A stretch of DNA of 64,000 nucleotides from Pseudarthrobacter oxydans. Lineage in GTDB: Bacteria; Actinomycetota; Actinomycetes; Actinomycetales; Micrococcaceae. Each line of letters opens with the position of its first letter. The stretch's first letter is position 1. The position numbers and the translations under genes were made by a program. Below the pieces are notes generated by a model that was not told where the DNA came from, did not search any database, and worked only from the letters and a program-made list of their open reading frames with translations. The stretch spans positions 2,914,001-2,978,000 of the forward strand of contig NZ_CP139438.1 in assembly GCF_034258515.1 (NCBI RefSeq). The letters are read 5' to 3'. Shown here piece after piece: positions 54,050 through 62,143 of the stretch.

Positions 54050-54982
54050 TCAGCGGCTGACCTTGCCCATCAGGGAGGCGACGGGCCGCAGGAAAAGCGG
54101 GCGGGCCAGGAACCAGGCCGCCACCATGACCACCACCGAAGCGAGGAAGACCCAGAAACCGAACCACCCGTCGTTGTCCTGCACACCGTACATGTGGTTG
54201 AGGTTGCGGAGGGCTCCCGTGGCGAGCACCAGGAACACGTGCACCACAATGAACGCCACGAAGTAGATCATCACGGGGAAGTGCACAGCCCGTGCCCATT
54301 CAATGGGGAAGGCCTTGTTGAGGCCTGCCGCCTTTTTGGGCCAGGCACCGGACATGCGGAGGCCGGTGATGAAGGCCAGCGGAGCCGCGATGAAGACGGT
54401 CACGAAGTACGTCAGCAGCTGAAGCGCGTTGTAGTTGATCCAGCCGTTCTCGGTGGGCCAGTCCAGCGAGGCATACTGCAGGGCGGCCGACAGCGCGTTG
54501 GGGAAGACGTCCCAGCTCGTGGGAACAATCCGCATCCACTGCCCGGTGGCAAAGAGCAGTACAGCGAACACCAGGCCGTTGAGGATCCACAGCGCATCGA
54601 GTGTCAGGTGAAACCACAGCTCAAGCGTGATTTTGGCGGGCGGGTTCTTGGTCTTGATCAGGCCCTTGTTGTTCCGCGTCCAGTGGCCGCTGGGACGGGT
54701 GGTGGTGCGCACCTGCCACCCGGTCCGGATGATCAGGAGCAGGAAGAAGGCGTTGAGAAAGTGCTGCCAGGCAAGCCAGGCAGGAAAGCCCACGGGAGCA
54801 GCGGCCGGAAGCCCGGAATGTCCCGGATAGTCGGCAACGAAGGAAGCCACGGCAGGAAGGCCCATCAGCCACCTGGCAATCAACACCACGAGGACCAGCC
54901 CTCCCAGGGCGGCAGGTACCCCCCAGTAGAGTCGCGACCGCTTACCCGCCGCGGTACCGGGCTTCTTCGTGGGTGTGGACAT
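54050..54982 (-). CDS. Cytochrome b/b6-type (cytochrome b561-like) membrane protein
   Basis: About 310 residues from the ATG at 54982. Around five membrane helices: near 25-45, 75-100 (LAWQHFLNAFFLLLIIRTGW), 135-160 (LELWFHLTLDALWILNGLVFAVLL), 190-215, 245-265 (ARAVHFPVMIYFVAFIVVHVFLVLA) and 285-300. Histidines in helices (WQHFL, WFHLT, VHFP, VVHVF) are suitable haem ligands. Such subunits often accompany molybdopterin oxidoreductases, but no such partner is in the window. Confidence 0.8.
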   Translation of the reverse strand: MSTPTKKPGTAAGKRSRLYWGVPAALGGLVLVVLIARWLMGLPAVASFVADYPGHSGLPAAAPVGFPAWLAWQHFLNAFFLLLIIRTGWQVRTTTRPSGHWTRNNKGLIKTKNPPAKITLELWFHLTLDALWILNGLVFAVLLFATGQWMRIVPTSWDVFPNALSAALQYASLDWPTENGWINYNALQLLTYFVTVFIAAPLAFITGLRMSGAWPKKAAGLNKAFPIEWARAVHFPVMIYFVAFIVVHVFLVLATGALRNLNHMYGVQDNDGWFGFWVFLASVVVMVAAWFLARPLFLRPVASLMGKVSR

Positions 54983-55080
54983 CGAACAACATTCCTCTCG
55001 AGAATGACTGGCCAAGTGCTCACGACGTGTGAGGCTCTGCGAAAGAGAATACTAGGAACTACTCGTATCCAAGGAAAAAG

Positions 55081-55116
55081 AAGACCCCGGCCGGCTGATA
55101 TGCCGGTCGGGGTCTT
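55081..55116 (-). terminator. Rho-independent terminator after initiator tRNA copy 1
   Basis: 15-bp stem (55081-55095 and 55102-55116, one G-U) followed on the minus strand by CTTTTTCCTT. Confidence 0.85.
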
Positions 55117-55123
55117 CTCATAG

Positions 55124-55197
55124 TTGCGGGGACAGGATTTGAACCTGTGACCTCTGGGTTATGAGCCCAGCGAGCTACCGAACTGCTCCACCCCGCG
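55124..55197 (-). tRNA. Initiator tRNA-fMet (CAT), copy 1
   Basis: 74 nt without encoded CCA. Folds as a cloverleaf with anticodon CAT. It is the initiator type: C1-A72 at the end of the acceptor stem (CGCGGGG pairs with CCCCGCA) and three G-C pairs in the anticodon stem (GGG-CTCATAA-CCC). The next bases on the minus strand are CTA, not CCA. A terminator follows. Confidence 0.95.
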
Positions 55198-55258
55198 TCG
55201 CTGAAACAACACTACCCTATTTTCCCGGCCCGCATTTCCACCTGCCGGGGAAACAAAA

Positions 55259-55290
55259 AAGTCCGGACACTGTTTCCAGTGTCCGGACTT
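55259..55290 (-). terminator. Rho-independent terminator after initiator tRNA copy 2
   Basis: 14-bp perfect stem (GTCCGGACACTG core, 55259-55272 and 55277-55290) with TTTC loop (plus strand), followed on the minus strand by TTTTTTGTTT, a textbook U-tract. Confidence 0.93.
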
Positions 55291-55299
55291 CCCCATCAG

Positions 55300-55373
55300 T
55301 TGCGGGGACAGGATTTGAACCTGTGACCTCTGGGTTATGAGCCCAGCGAGCTACCGAACTGCTCCACCCCGCG
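55300..55373 (-). tRNA. Initiator tRNA-fMet (CAT), copy 2
   Basis: Identical in sequence to the copy at 55124-55197 over the 74 nt. Same C1-A72 mismatch, GGG/CCC anticodon stem and lack of CCA (CTGA follows). It has its own promoter-like boxes upstream and its own terminator, so the two copies seem to be separate transcription units. Confidence 0.95.
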
Positions 55374-55384
55374 TCGCAAGGTCT

Positions 55385-55413
55385 ACTTTACCGGCACGTG
55401 AACTCCAGGCCAA
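55385..55413 (-). promoter_or_regulatory. Promoter of initiator tRNA copy 2
   Basis: On the minus strand TTGGCC (55408-55413) and TAAAGT (55385-55390) are 17 bp apart (4/6 matches each), with TSS expected near 55378, five bases before the tRNA. Confidence 0.5.
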
Positions 55414-55447
55414 ATCGGAGCGGCGTGATGTCCGTCTCGCCAAAACG

Positions 55448-55486
55448 GACGCGGCACCTGCTCCCCGAAGGAGCAGGTGCCGCGTC
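55448..55486 (-). terminator. Hairpin terminator after the UPF0182 gene
   Basis: Perfect 17-bp inverted repeat (55448-55464 and 55470-55486), loop of 5 nt, followed on the minus strand by CGTTTTGG; 55 bp after the UPF0182 stop. Confidence 0.85.
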
Positions 55487-55540
55487 CCGCCGTCGTACGT
55501 AATCAGCTACCGGGCGGTATCAGTCAGGTACCAGTCACAA

Positions 55541-58534
55541 TCACTTACTCGGCGAGGGCGAAGGCGTAGCCGTGGACGCCGGAGCGGGAGATGCCTCGGG
55601 AGCCGCCACGGGGATCTTGGCCTCCGCCTCGACGGCCCTCTTGAGGGCAGCGGCGATCCGGTTCTGCGCCTCACCGTACGCCGCGAAGTCGCCGGCAGCC
55701 AGTGCCGCCTGCCCTGCCTGCATGGCCGCGTTGGCTTCGTCCAGCGCCGCCTTCAGGTCCGCCTTGGCATCCGCACCAGCGGGGCTGGCAGGGGCGCCGG
55801 GACCGGCGGGCGCCTGGCCGTTGTTGTCCGAGTCGCCGGCAGCAGCTCCGGAGTCTCCACCGAACAGCTGCTTCAGCGCCTCATCCAGGGTGGGCGCAAA
55901 GCCCACCTTGTCGCCGAACGCCACCAGGACGCGCTGCAGCGTCGGGTAGGACGTCTCGCCGGTGGACTTGAGGTAGACAGGCTGCACATACAGGATGCCG
56001 CCGCCCACCGGAAGGGTGAGGAGGTTGCCGTTAAGAACTTCCGACGCGCCCTGGCGCAGCAGGTTCAGCGCCTGCGACACCGTGGGGTCCGAGTTGAACT
56101 TGTTCTGCGCCTGGCCCGGACCGGGGACCTGGATCTCCGGTGGGATCTGGAGCAGCCGCAGCTTGCCGTAGCTCTCCGCCTTAACCCCTGCCTGGTTGCC
56201 GGCATCCGAGTCAGCAGCAAGGAAGCCGTAGAGCACGTTGCGGGCGTTTCCATTGACAATCTGCGGGATGAACGACGACGTCAGCTGGAAGGCGGGCTTG
56301 TCCTGGTCCGGCATCTGCAGCGACATATAGAACGGCGGCTGCTTGACGCCGCTGGTGGAATCAACCGTGGGATCCGCCGGAACGCTCCAGACATCCTTGG
56401 TCTGGTAGAAGGTGGACGGGTTGGTCACGTGGTACTCGCCCAGGAGCTGGCGCTGGACCTTGAACAGGTCCTCCGGGTACCGGACGTGGCTCATGACATC
56501 GCCGGACATTTCCGAGTACGGCTTCAGCGTCGAGGGGAACACCTTCTGCCAGGACTTCAGCAGCGGGTCCTGGTCGTCCCATGCGTAGAGCGTGACCGAA
56601 CCGTCGTACGCATCCACCGTTGCCTTGACGGAGTTCCGGATGTAGTTGACCGTGCTGTTGGGCAGGGCAACCGCCCGGCCGGACGTGGTCTGGGTGTCAG
56701 CGGTGGCATCCGAGAGCTGCTCCTGCTGGGAGTACGGGTAGTACTGGCTGGTGGTGTAGCCGTCCACGATCCACTTGACCCGGCCGTCCACCACTGCAGG
56801 GTAGGCATTGCCGTCCACGGTCAGGTAGGGAGCTACCTTTTCCACGCGCTCCCGGGGGTTGCGGTCGTACAGGATCTGGGACTCCTGGTTGACGCCGTCC
56901 GAGAGCAGCAGGTCCGAGGACTGGAACTTGATGGAGTACAGCACGCGGTTGAAGAACGTCCCCACGTTGGGTCCGCCGTTGCCTTGGAAGGTGTACTGGG
57001 TCTCGCCCTCGCCTTCCCGGCCGGAGGGCCTGTCCTGCTCGCGAGCACGAGCACCTTCCGGCGCGCCAACAATTGAGTAGTCCGGCGAGGACTCGCCAAA
57101 GTAGATCCGCGGTTCATAGGTGGAGTCGTCGCCGAGGACACCGGTTGACGGGATGCCCGACTGCAGGAACTCCGGCTTGCCGTCCACTGTGAATTTGTTG
57201 CCCTTGGCTGCCACCACGCCGTATCCGTGTGTATAAACCACGTGCTGGTTGAGCCAGCCCTGCTGGTTGGTTGCGACGTTGGCGGGGTTCAGTTCACGGA
57301 CCGCGATCACGGTGTCCTGGATCTTGCCGTCCACCTCGTAGCGGTCAACGTTGAGGGCTTCGGGGAACTGGTAGTACGGCCGGTACTGTTCCAGCTGCGA
57401 GAACGCGTCCGAGATCAGGTTAGGGTCCAGCAGCCTGATGTTCGCGGTGGTCTGGGCATCAGGCGCGAGGGCTCCGGTGCTGGCCGTGTTGGTGGCGTTG
57501 TAGCGGTCCACCTGGATCTTGTCCAGGCCATACGCAGCCCGAGTGTTGTCGATGTTGCGCTGGATGTATTCCTTTTCCAGCGTCTCTTCCGAAGGACGGA
57601 CCTGGAACTGCTGGATCACCCACGGGTAGACGCCCCCGGCGAGGATGGACGTGATGACCAGCATCGCGGTTCCAATGACGGGCAGTCGCCATTTGCCGAT
57701 CACCGCGGCGACGACGAACAGGATGGCAACGAGGACCGCAGCCACCGCGAGGATGGCCTTGGTGGGGATGACGGCGTTGACGTCCGTGTAGAGGGCGCCG
57801 GCCCAGCGGCCGCTGTTGCTTTGCACTGTCGTAAAGCGGTCAAGCCAGAAGTTGATGCCCAGGAGCACCAGGAAGGAGGCGCCGGTGACAGCGATGTGGA
57901 TCTGCGCCGCCCGGCTGGTGAAGACGCCGCGTTCCATCAGCCGGATGCTGCCGTAGAGGTAGTGGGTGAGGATGCCTGCGATGCCGGCAATGACCACCAC
58001 GCTGATCAGGAATCCGGTCACGAAGCCGAAGAACGGAAGCGTCATCAGGTAGAAGCTGATATCCATGTTGAACTCGGGATCCGCTTGCCCGAAGGGCTCC
58101 TGGTTGAAGAACAGGAGGACTTTCTGCCATTGGCTGGCGGCTGCGCTGCCGGCGAAGAGGCCGAACAGGACGGGCAGGCCCACCATGACTACCCGGCGGA
58201 CGGGTTCCAGCTGCGCCTGGTACCGGTTGAGGTTGTCCCGGATCTCGGAGTCGGGCGCATAAACCGGCCTGGCGTGGTAGGCGATCCGGATCGCGAAGAA
58301 GACCGCCAGGAACATAACCGCGAAACCGGCCGCGAAGATGCCGATCCGGGCCAGGTTCTCGGTCACGAACACTTCAATGAAGCCGAGCTGGCGGTACCAG
58401 AGGACGTCGGTCCAGACGTTGGCGAAGAAGATGAAGCCCACTACCACCAGGGCAACAACGATCAGGGTGGGCGTCAACGCCCCGCGTCGTGAAGGGGGCC
58501 TGCCTGTGGACATGGTGCTGGCGGGACGGGACAA
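55541..58534 (-). CDS. UPF0182-family large membrane protein
   Basis: About 997 residues from a TTG at 58534, preceded by GAGGT at 7 nt; other starts (ATG 58513, GTG 58597) lack a ribosome site. Seven membrane helices lie in the first 330 residues (e.g. [55 protein letters not shown]). The large remainder is extracytoplasmic and ends in a Pro/Ala/Ser-rich tail after a helical segment ([27 protein letters not shown]). UPF0182 function is unknown; Rv3193c has the same neighbours. It is downstream of the PDZ-Lon gene on the same strand. Confidence 0.92.
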   Translation of the reverse strand: MSRPASTMSTGRPPSRRGALTPTLIVVALVVVGFIFFANVWTDVLWYRQLGFIEVFVTENLARIGIFAAGFAVMFLAVFFAIRIAYHARPVYAPDSEIRDNLNRYQAQLEPVRRVVMVGLPVLFGLFAGSAAASQWQKVLLFFNQEPFGQADPEFNMDISFYLMTLPFFGFVTGFLISVVVIAGIAGILTHYLYGSIRLMERGVFTSRAAQIHIAVTGASFLVLLGINFWLDRFTTVQSNSGRWAGALYTDVNAVIPTKAILAVAAVLVAILFVVAAVIGKWRLPVIGTAMLVITSILAGGVYPWVIQQFQVRPSEETLEKEYIQRNIDNTRAAYGLDKIQVDRYNATNTASTGALAPDAQTTANIRLLDPNLISDAFSQLEQYRPYYQFPEALNVDRYEVDGKIQDTVIAVRELNPANVATNQQGWLNQHVVYTHGYGVVAAKGNKFTVDGKPEFLQSGIPSTGVLGDDSTYEPRIYFGESSPDYSIVGAPEGARAREQDRPSGREGEGETQYTFQGNGGPNVGTFFNRVLYSIKFQSSDLLLSDGVNQESQILYDRNPRERVEKVAPYLTVDGNAYPAVVDGRVKWIVDGYTTSQYYPYSQQEQLSDATADTQTTSGRAVALPNSTVNYIRNSVKATVDAYDGSVTLYAWDDQDPLLKSWQKVFPSTLKPYSEMSGDVMSHVRYPEDLFKVQRQLLGEYHVTNPSTFYQTKDVWSVPADPTVDSTSGVKQPPFYMSLQMPDQDKPAFQLTSSFIPQIVNGNARNVLYGFLAADSDAGNQAGVKAESYGKLRLLQIPPEIQVPGPGQAQNKFNSDPTVSQALNLLRQGASEVLNGNLLTLPVGGGILYVQPVYLKSTGETSYPTLQRVLVAFGDKVGFAPTLDEALKQLFGGDSGAAAGDSDNNGQAPAGPGAPASPAGADAKADLKAALDEANAAMQAGQAALAAGDFAAYGEAQNRIAAALKRAVEAEAKIPVAAPEASPAPASTATPSPSPSK

Positions 58535-58680
58535 ACTGGGTACCTCATAGCTGGTCGTCAGATTATTCGATGCGTGCGTGCGAGCGACGTCCGGCACCGG
58601 TCAAACAGCTGGTTTCGTCCGTCACAATTGCCACGAGTGGCGGTAAGGCTTAGTTCCTGTCGAGTCTAGTTGCGCCCAGT

Positions 58681-59880
58681 CTAGTTGCTTGTGCACGCCG
58701 GAAGGCCGGACGTGTCCTGGCCGCTGCCGGCGCGTTGGACGGCGTCACGCGCCTCCGCGAGGTTCTCCACCCGGACCACCTGCAGCCCGTCGGGGATCTG
58801 CCCCACCACTTCCCGGCAGTTGGCGGCCGGCGCGAGGAACATGGTGGCTCCCCCGGCCCTTGCACCCTGCATTTTCTGCTCGATCCCGCCGATGGGTCCC
58901 ACGAGGCCGTCCGGGGAGATGGTGCCGGTCCCCGCGATGTGCTTGCCGCCCGTCAGGTCGCCCGGGGTGACGGTGTCAATAATGCCGAGCGAGAACATCA
59001 GCCCGGCGCTGGGGCCGCCCACCTTCTCAAGCGAGATCTCGACCGTGAAGGGGAACGTGAACAGGTATTTGAGCATCACGCCGAGGATGAAGCGGCCCTC
59101 GCCGTTGTCCTTGGGGGTGATGGTCTCCGTGACCGGCTGCCCGCCGCGCTCCACCACCACGGTGGCCGGCGCGCCTTTTCCTGCCGCCAGTTCCTCCTGG
59201 ACAACGGCCAGTGAGGTGATGTCCCGGCCATTGATGGTTTTGAGGATGTCCCCGGGCTCGATCTTCCCGGCGGATGCGGAACCTTCCGAGAGGCCCGCTG
59301 CCTGGAGCTGCTGCCCGAAGGGAATGTCCAGCTCCTTGAGGGCCGACGCCACGGCGTTCTCCTGGGAGGTGGTCATGGCCACGGAACTCTGTTCCTCAGC
59401 CTCTTCCCTGGTTGTGCCGGTGGGGTAGATCAGTTCCACCGGGTGGACGGCCTTGGAGGGGGCAAGCCAGGCGGAAAAGGCATCAAGGATGCTGACGGGC
59501 CCGTTGGGTCCGCCGTCCACGTAGACCGTGGTGAGGTCCAGGTTGCCTTTCGCCGGGTACGCATCCCGGCCCGTGATGCTGATAACCGGCTTTCCCTGGC
59601 TCTCACCCAGGGTGTTGTACGTGGGTCCGGGTGACTCGATGACGTACGGCACCGGAATGGTACCGACGGCGATTCCCAGCCCAAGGGCCGACATCCCGGC
59701 CAACAGCATGGCGGACACTTTAGGGTCGCGCGGCGCAGGGTCCGGCAGCAGCCTGCCGACGGCCGGACCGCCGTCGTTGGTTTCTTCTGTTGGTGCTTCT
59801 TCTGTCTGCGCAGGTAACCCGCGGGTGAAGAGCTCAGGAGCGTGGTCCTCTGAGGGGTGGCCGCCACGGGTTGTAGTCAC
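58681..59880 (-). CDS. PDZ-domain Lon-like serine protease (YlbL/Rv3194c type)
   Basis: About 399 residues. GTG at 59880 (VTTTRGGHPSED...) is likely; an ATG at 59706-ish region within MLLAGM is an alternative. One membrane helix (about 60-80, MLLAGMSALGLGIAVGTIPVPYVIESPG) is followed by an extracellular PDZ domain (ALKELDIPFGQQLQAAGLSEGSASAGKIEPGDILKTINGRDI) and a Lon C-terminal protease domain with Ser in VGGPSAGLMFSLG and Lys in GIEQKMQGA, giving a Ser-Lys dyad. Acts on the outer face of the membrane. Confidence 0.9.
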   Translation of the reverse strand: MTTTRGGHPSEDHAPELFTRGLPAQTEEAPTEETNDGGPAVGRLLPDPAPRDPKVSAMLLAGMSALGLGIAVGTIPVPYVIESPGPTYNTLGESQGKPVISITGRDAYPAKGNLDLTTVYVDGGPNGPVSILDAFSAWLAPSKAVHPVELIYPTGTTREEAEEQSSVAMTTSQENAVASALKELDIPFGQQLQAAGLSEGSASAGKIEPGDILKTINGRDITSLAVVQEELAAGKGAPATVVVERGGQPVTETITPKDNGEGRFILGVMLKYLFTFPFTVEISLEKVGGPSAGLMFSLGIIDTVTPGDLTGGKHIAGTGTISPDGLVGPIGGIEQKMQGARAGGATMFLAPAANCREVVGQIPDGLQVVRVENLAEARDAVQRAGSGQDTSGLPACTSN

Positions 59881-60013
59881 CCAACCAAGACTACGCGGTG
59901 ACCAGTGCCTGCCAACGCTTTGCCTAGAGCGAACGGCCCGGCGGTCCGGCAGACAGCCGGGCATGGCCGGGGTACCGTGAAGGTTGACAGTCAAACCGAC
60001 GATCGGCGGGATC

Positions 60014-61507
60014 ATGGCCTCCAATCCACTCAATTCGTCCAATGGGGATGACACCCCCAAGGATCCGTTGACCGAAATGCTGCAGAACCTCATGGGCGGC
60101 AAGGGGATGGAAAATTTCGACCCCGCCGAGCTGGCCAAGGCTGCCGGGCTGCCCAACGACCCCAACCTGCTCGCGCAGATGTTCTCCCAGGTGCAGGCAA
60201 TGATGAGTGCGCCTTCCGAAGGTCCCGTCAACTGGCAGCTTGCCCATGACAACGCCCGCCGGGTCGCGGCGAGCAGCAGCGACCCTTCAGTCACTGCCCA
60301 GCAGTCCCGCGAAATCGACGAGGCCCTGCGCCTTGCGGAACTGTGGCTTGACCCCGTGACAGACCTTCCCGCCACCGGCCTGATCGGCCACGCGTGGTCC
60401 CGGGCGGAGTGGGTGGAAGCCACCCTTGGAACGTGGAAACGGCTGACCGAGCCGGTTGCGAACAGCATCGCGAACGCCCTGTCCTCCGCAATGACGGAAC
60501 AGATGCCCGAAGAGATGAAGTCAATGATGGGCGGGGCATCCTCGATGCTCCAGAACATGGGCGGGGCGATCTTCGGCATGCAGTTGGGGCAGGCCATCGG
60601 CGCCCTGTCCGCTGATGTGGTCAGCTCCACCGATATCGGTGTTCCGCTGGCCGACCTCGAGATGGCGCTGCTGCCGGCCAACGTTGCGGCGTTCGGTGAG
60701 GGCCTGTCCCTGCCCGAGAATGACATCCGGCTTTTCCTTGCGGTACGGGAAGCTGCGCACGCGCGGCTCTTTGTCCAGGTGCCGTGGCTGCGCGGCCATC
60801 TGCTGGGCGCCATCGAGGCCTACGCCCGCGGCATCCATATCGACACCTCGCGGATTGAGGAACTTGCGCGGGACCTTGATCCCGGCAACCCCGAGGGCAT
60901 CCAGGAGGCCCTGTCCCAGGGCGTGTTCATGCCGCAGCGGACACCCGCACAGGAACAGGCCCTTGAGAAGCTTGAGACGGCGCTTGCGCTGGTGGAAGGC
61001 TGGGTGGACGAGCTCACGGCGGCCGCCACAGAGAAGCTGCTGCCGTCCGCGGGCGCGCTCCGCGAAACAGTGCGCCGCCGCCGGGCAACCGGCGGTCCGG
61101 CCGAGCACGCCTTTGCGTCCCTGGTGGGCCTGGAGCTGAGGCCCCGCCGGCTGCGGGATGCCGCCACGCTGTGGGCCACTTTGAAGGAAGAGCGCGGCAT
61201 CGAAGGCCGCGACGCCATCTGGCACCACCCGGACCTGCTGCCCACCGCCGAGGACCTGGATGACCCCAAGGGCTTCAGCGGGCGCCGCAAACTGGCCGAA
61301 GCCAGCGACAGCGAAGTGGACGACGCCCTGGAGAAACTCCTCAGTGGCGGCTTCGACGCCGCCCCCGAAGGCAGGAGCGGCGCTGAGGGCCAGGGCGGCG
61401 CTGAGGGCCAGGGCGGCGCCGAAGGCCAGGACCAGGGCGGCACCGCAAAGGACGACGGCGACGGCGGGCGGCCGGAGGAGGGGCGGGACGGCCAGCCGAA
61501 AGGCTAG
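60014..61507 (+). CDS. DUF2342 family protein (annotated elsewhere as zinc-dependent metalloprotease/hydrolase)
   Basis: About 497 residues from the ATG at 60014 (MASNPLNSSNG). Family signatures: PTEM-like start DPLTEMLQNLMGG, WVEATLGTWKRLTEPVANSIANALS, MGGAIFGMQLGQAIGALSADVVSSTDIGVPL, and ELLP-type EMALLPANVAAFGEGLSLPENDIRLFLAVREAAHARLF. The place of a possible HExxH zinc motif reads REAAH, so hydrolase activity is unproven. The last 45 residues are Gly/Gln/Glu repeats. Divergent from the PDZ-Lon gene, as Rv3195 is from Rv3194c. Confidence 0.88.
   Translation: MASNPLNSSNGDDTPKDPLTEMLQNLMGGKGMENFDPAELAKAAGLPNDPNLLAQMFSQVQAMMSAPSEGPVNWQLAHDNARRVAASSSDPSVTAQQSREIDEALRLAELWLDPVTDLPATGLIGHAWSRAEWVEATLGTWKRLTEPVANSIANALSSAMTEQMPEEMKSMMGGASSMLQNMGGAIFGMQLGQAIGALSADVVSSTDIGVPLADLEMALLPANVAAFGEGLSLPENDIRLFLAVREAAHARLFVQVPWLRGHLLGAIEAYARGIHIDTSRIEELARDLDPGNPEGIQEALSQGVFMPQRTPAQEQALEKLETALALVEGWVDELTAAATEKLLPSAGALRETVRRRRATGGPAEHAFASLVGLELRPRRLRDAATLWATLKEERGIEGRDAIWHHPDLLPTAEDLDDPKGFSGRRKLAEASDSEVDDALEKLLSGGFDAAPEGRSGAEGQGGAEGQGGAEGQDQGGTAKDDGDGGRPEEGRDGQPKG
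61379..61432 (+). repeat. Three tandem 18-bp repeats in the DUF2342 gene tail
   Basis: Units 61379-61396 and 61397-61414 are identical; 61415-61432 differs at three bases. They encode GAEGQG repeats in a disordered C-terminus. Confidence 0.85.
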
Positions 61508-61540
61508 GACGTCCGGGCCCGCATTGTTGCGGGTGCGGCT

Positions 61541-62143
61541 TCAGTCCGCGTCCGGATCGGCCATGCCGCGCCCGGTGGCGAAGGAGACACCTTCCAGGAA
61601 CGCTTTGGCCCGCTGGGTCTCGGGATAGGCCTCCAGCAGCTTCCAGAACGCGGCATTGTGCGCGGCCACCAGCAGGTGGGCGAGCTCGTGGAGCAGGACA
61701 TAGTCGATGACCCACTGCGGCATTGGCCGCAGCTTGTTCGAGAGCCTGATGGTGCCCTCAGCGGGAGTAGCCGAACCCCACCGGGAATTCTGGTTGCTGA
61801 CCCAGCGCACCGACGTCGGCACTGCCCGCCCCCCGAGGTACTGTGCGGACAGGTGGGCGGCATGGGCGGCGAGGGCGGCGTCCGTGGCCGGGCGCCGCTT
61901 GCCCGCTGCTGCCCGCGGCTCCCCCTGGCGCTGCAGCTTGGCCACCATCCGGTGGACCCATTCGGCCTCCTGGGCGGCGGTAAACCGCGCCGGGATGGCC
62001 ACAACTGCGCTTCCGTTCTCCCAGAAGGCCGCCACCGTGCGGGTGCGCCGGGCCGAACGCCGCACGACGACGGGCGCACCGTCGTCAGTGGTCAAGGGGG
62101 CAGTAACCGCTCCGGCCGTCTTTGCGCCCTGGCCGGGCCTCAC
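61541..62143 (-). CDS. YgjP-like M48-type metallopeptidase
   Basis: 200 residues from a GTG that overlaps the uvrD2 stop (GTGA). The metal site HELAHLLVAAHNAAFWKLLE (HExxH plus a downstream His) together with VSNQNSRWGSATPAEGTIRLSNKLRPMPQWVIDYVLLHELAHL is the signature of the YgjP/WLM-like group. There is no signal peptide or membrane segment, so it should be cytoplasmic. Because of the coupling to uvrD2 it may work on proteins in DNA metabolism, but this is only context. Confidence 0.88.
   Translation of the reverse strand: MRPGQGAKTAGAVTAPLTTDDGAPVVVRRSARRTRTVAAFWENGSAVVAIPARFTAAQEAEWVHRMVAKLQRQGEPRAAAGKRRPATDAALAAHAAHLSAQYLGGRAVPTSVRWVSNQNSRWGSATPAEGTIRLSNKLRPMPQWVIDYVLLHELAHLLVAAHNAAFWKLLEAYPETQRAKAFLEGVSFATGRGMADPDAD

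Noticed and set aside
57227..58492. A 421-codon frame antisense to the UPF0182 gene
   Set aside because: Highly acidic, His-rich translation typical of reverse-strand shadows of membrane proteins.
59881..60813. N-terminal extension of the PDZ-Lon frame by about 310 codons
   Set aside because: It overlaps the divergent DUF2342 gene completely; family length and a GTG at 59880 fit the shorter form.
61518..61533. 6-bp hairpin between DUF2342 and the YgjP-like gene as a terminator
   Set aside because: The stem is short and has no T-run; too weak to claim.
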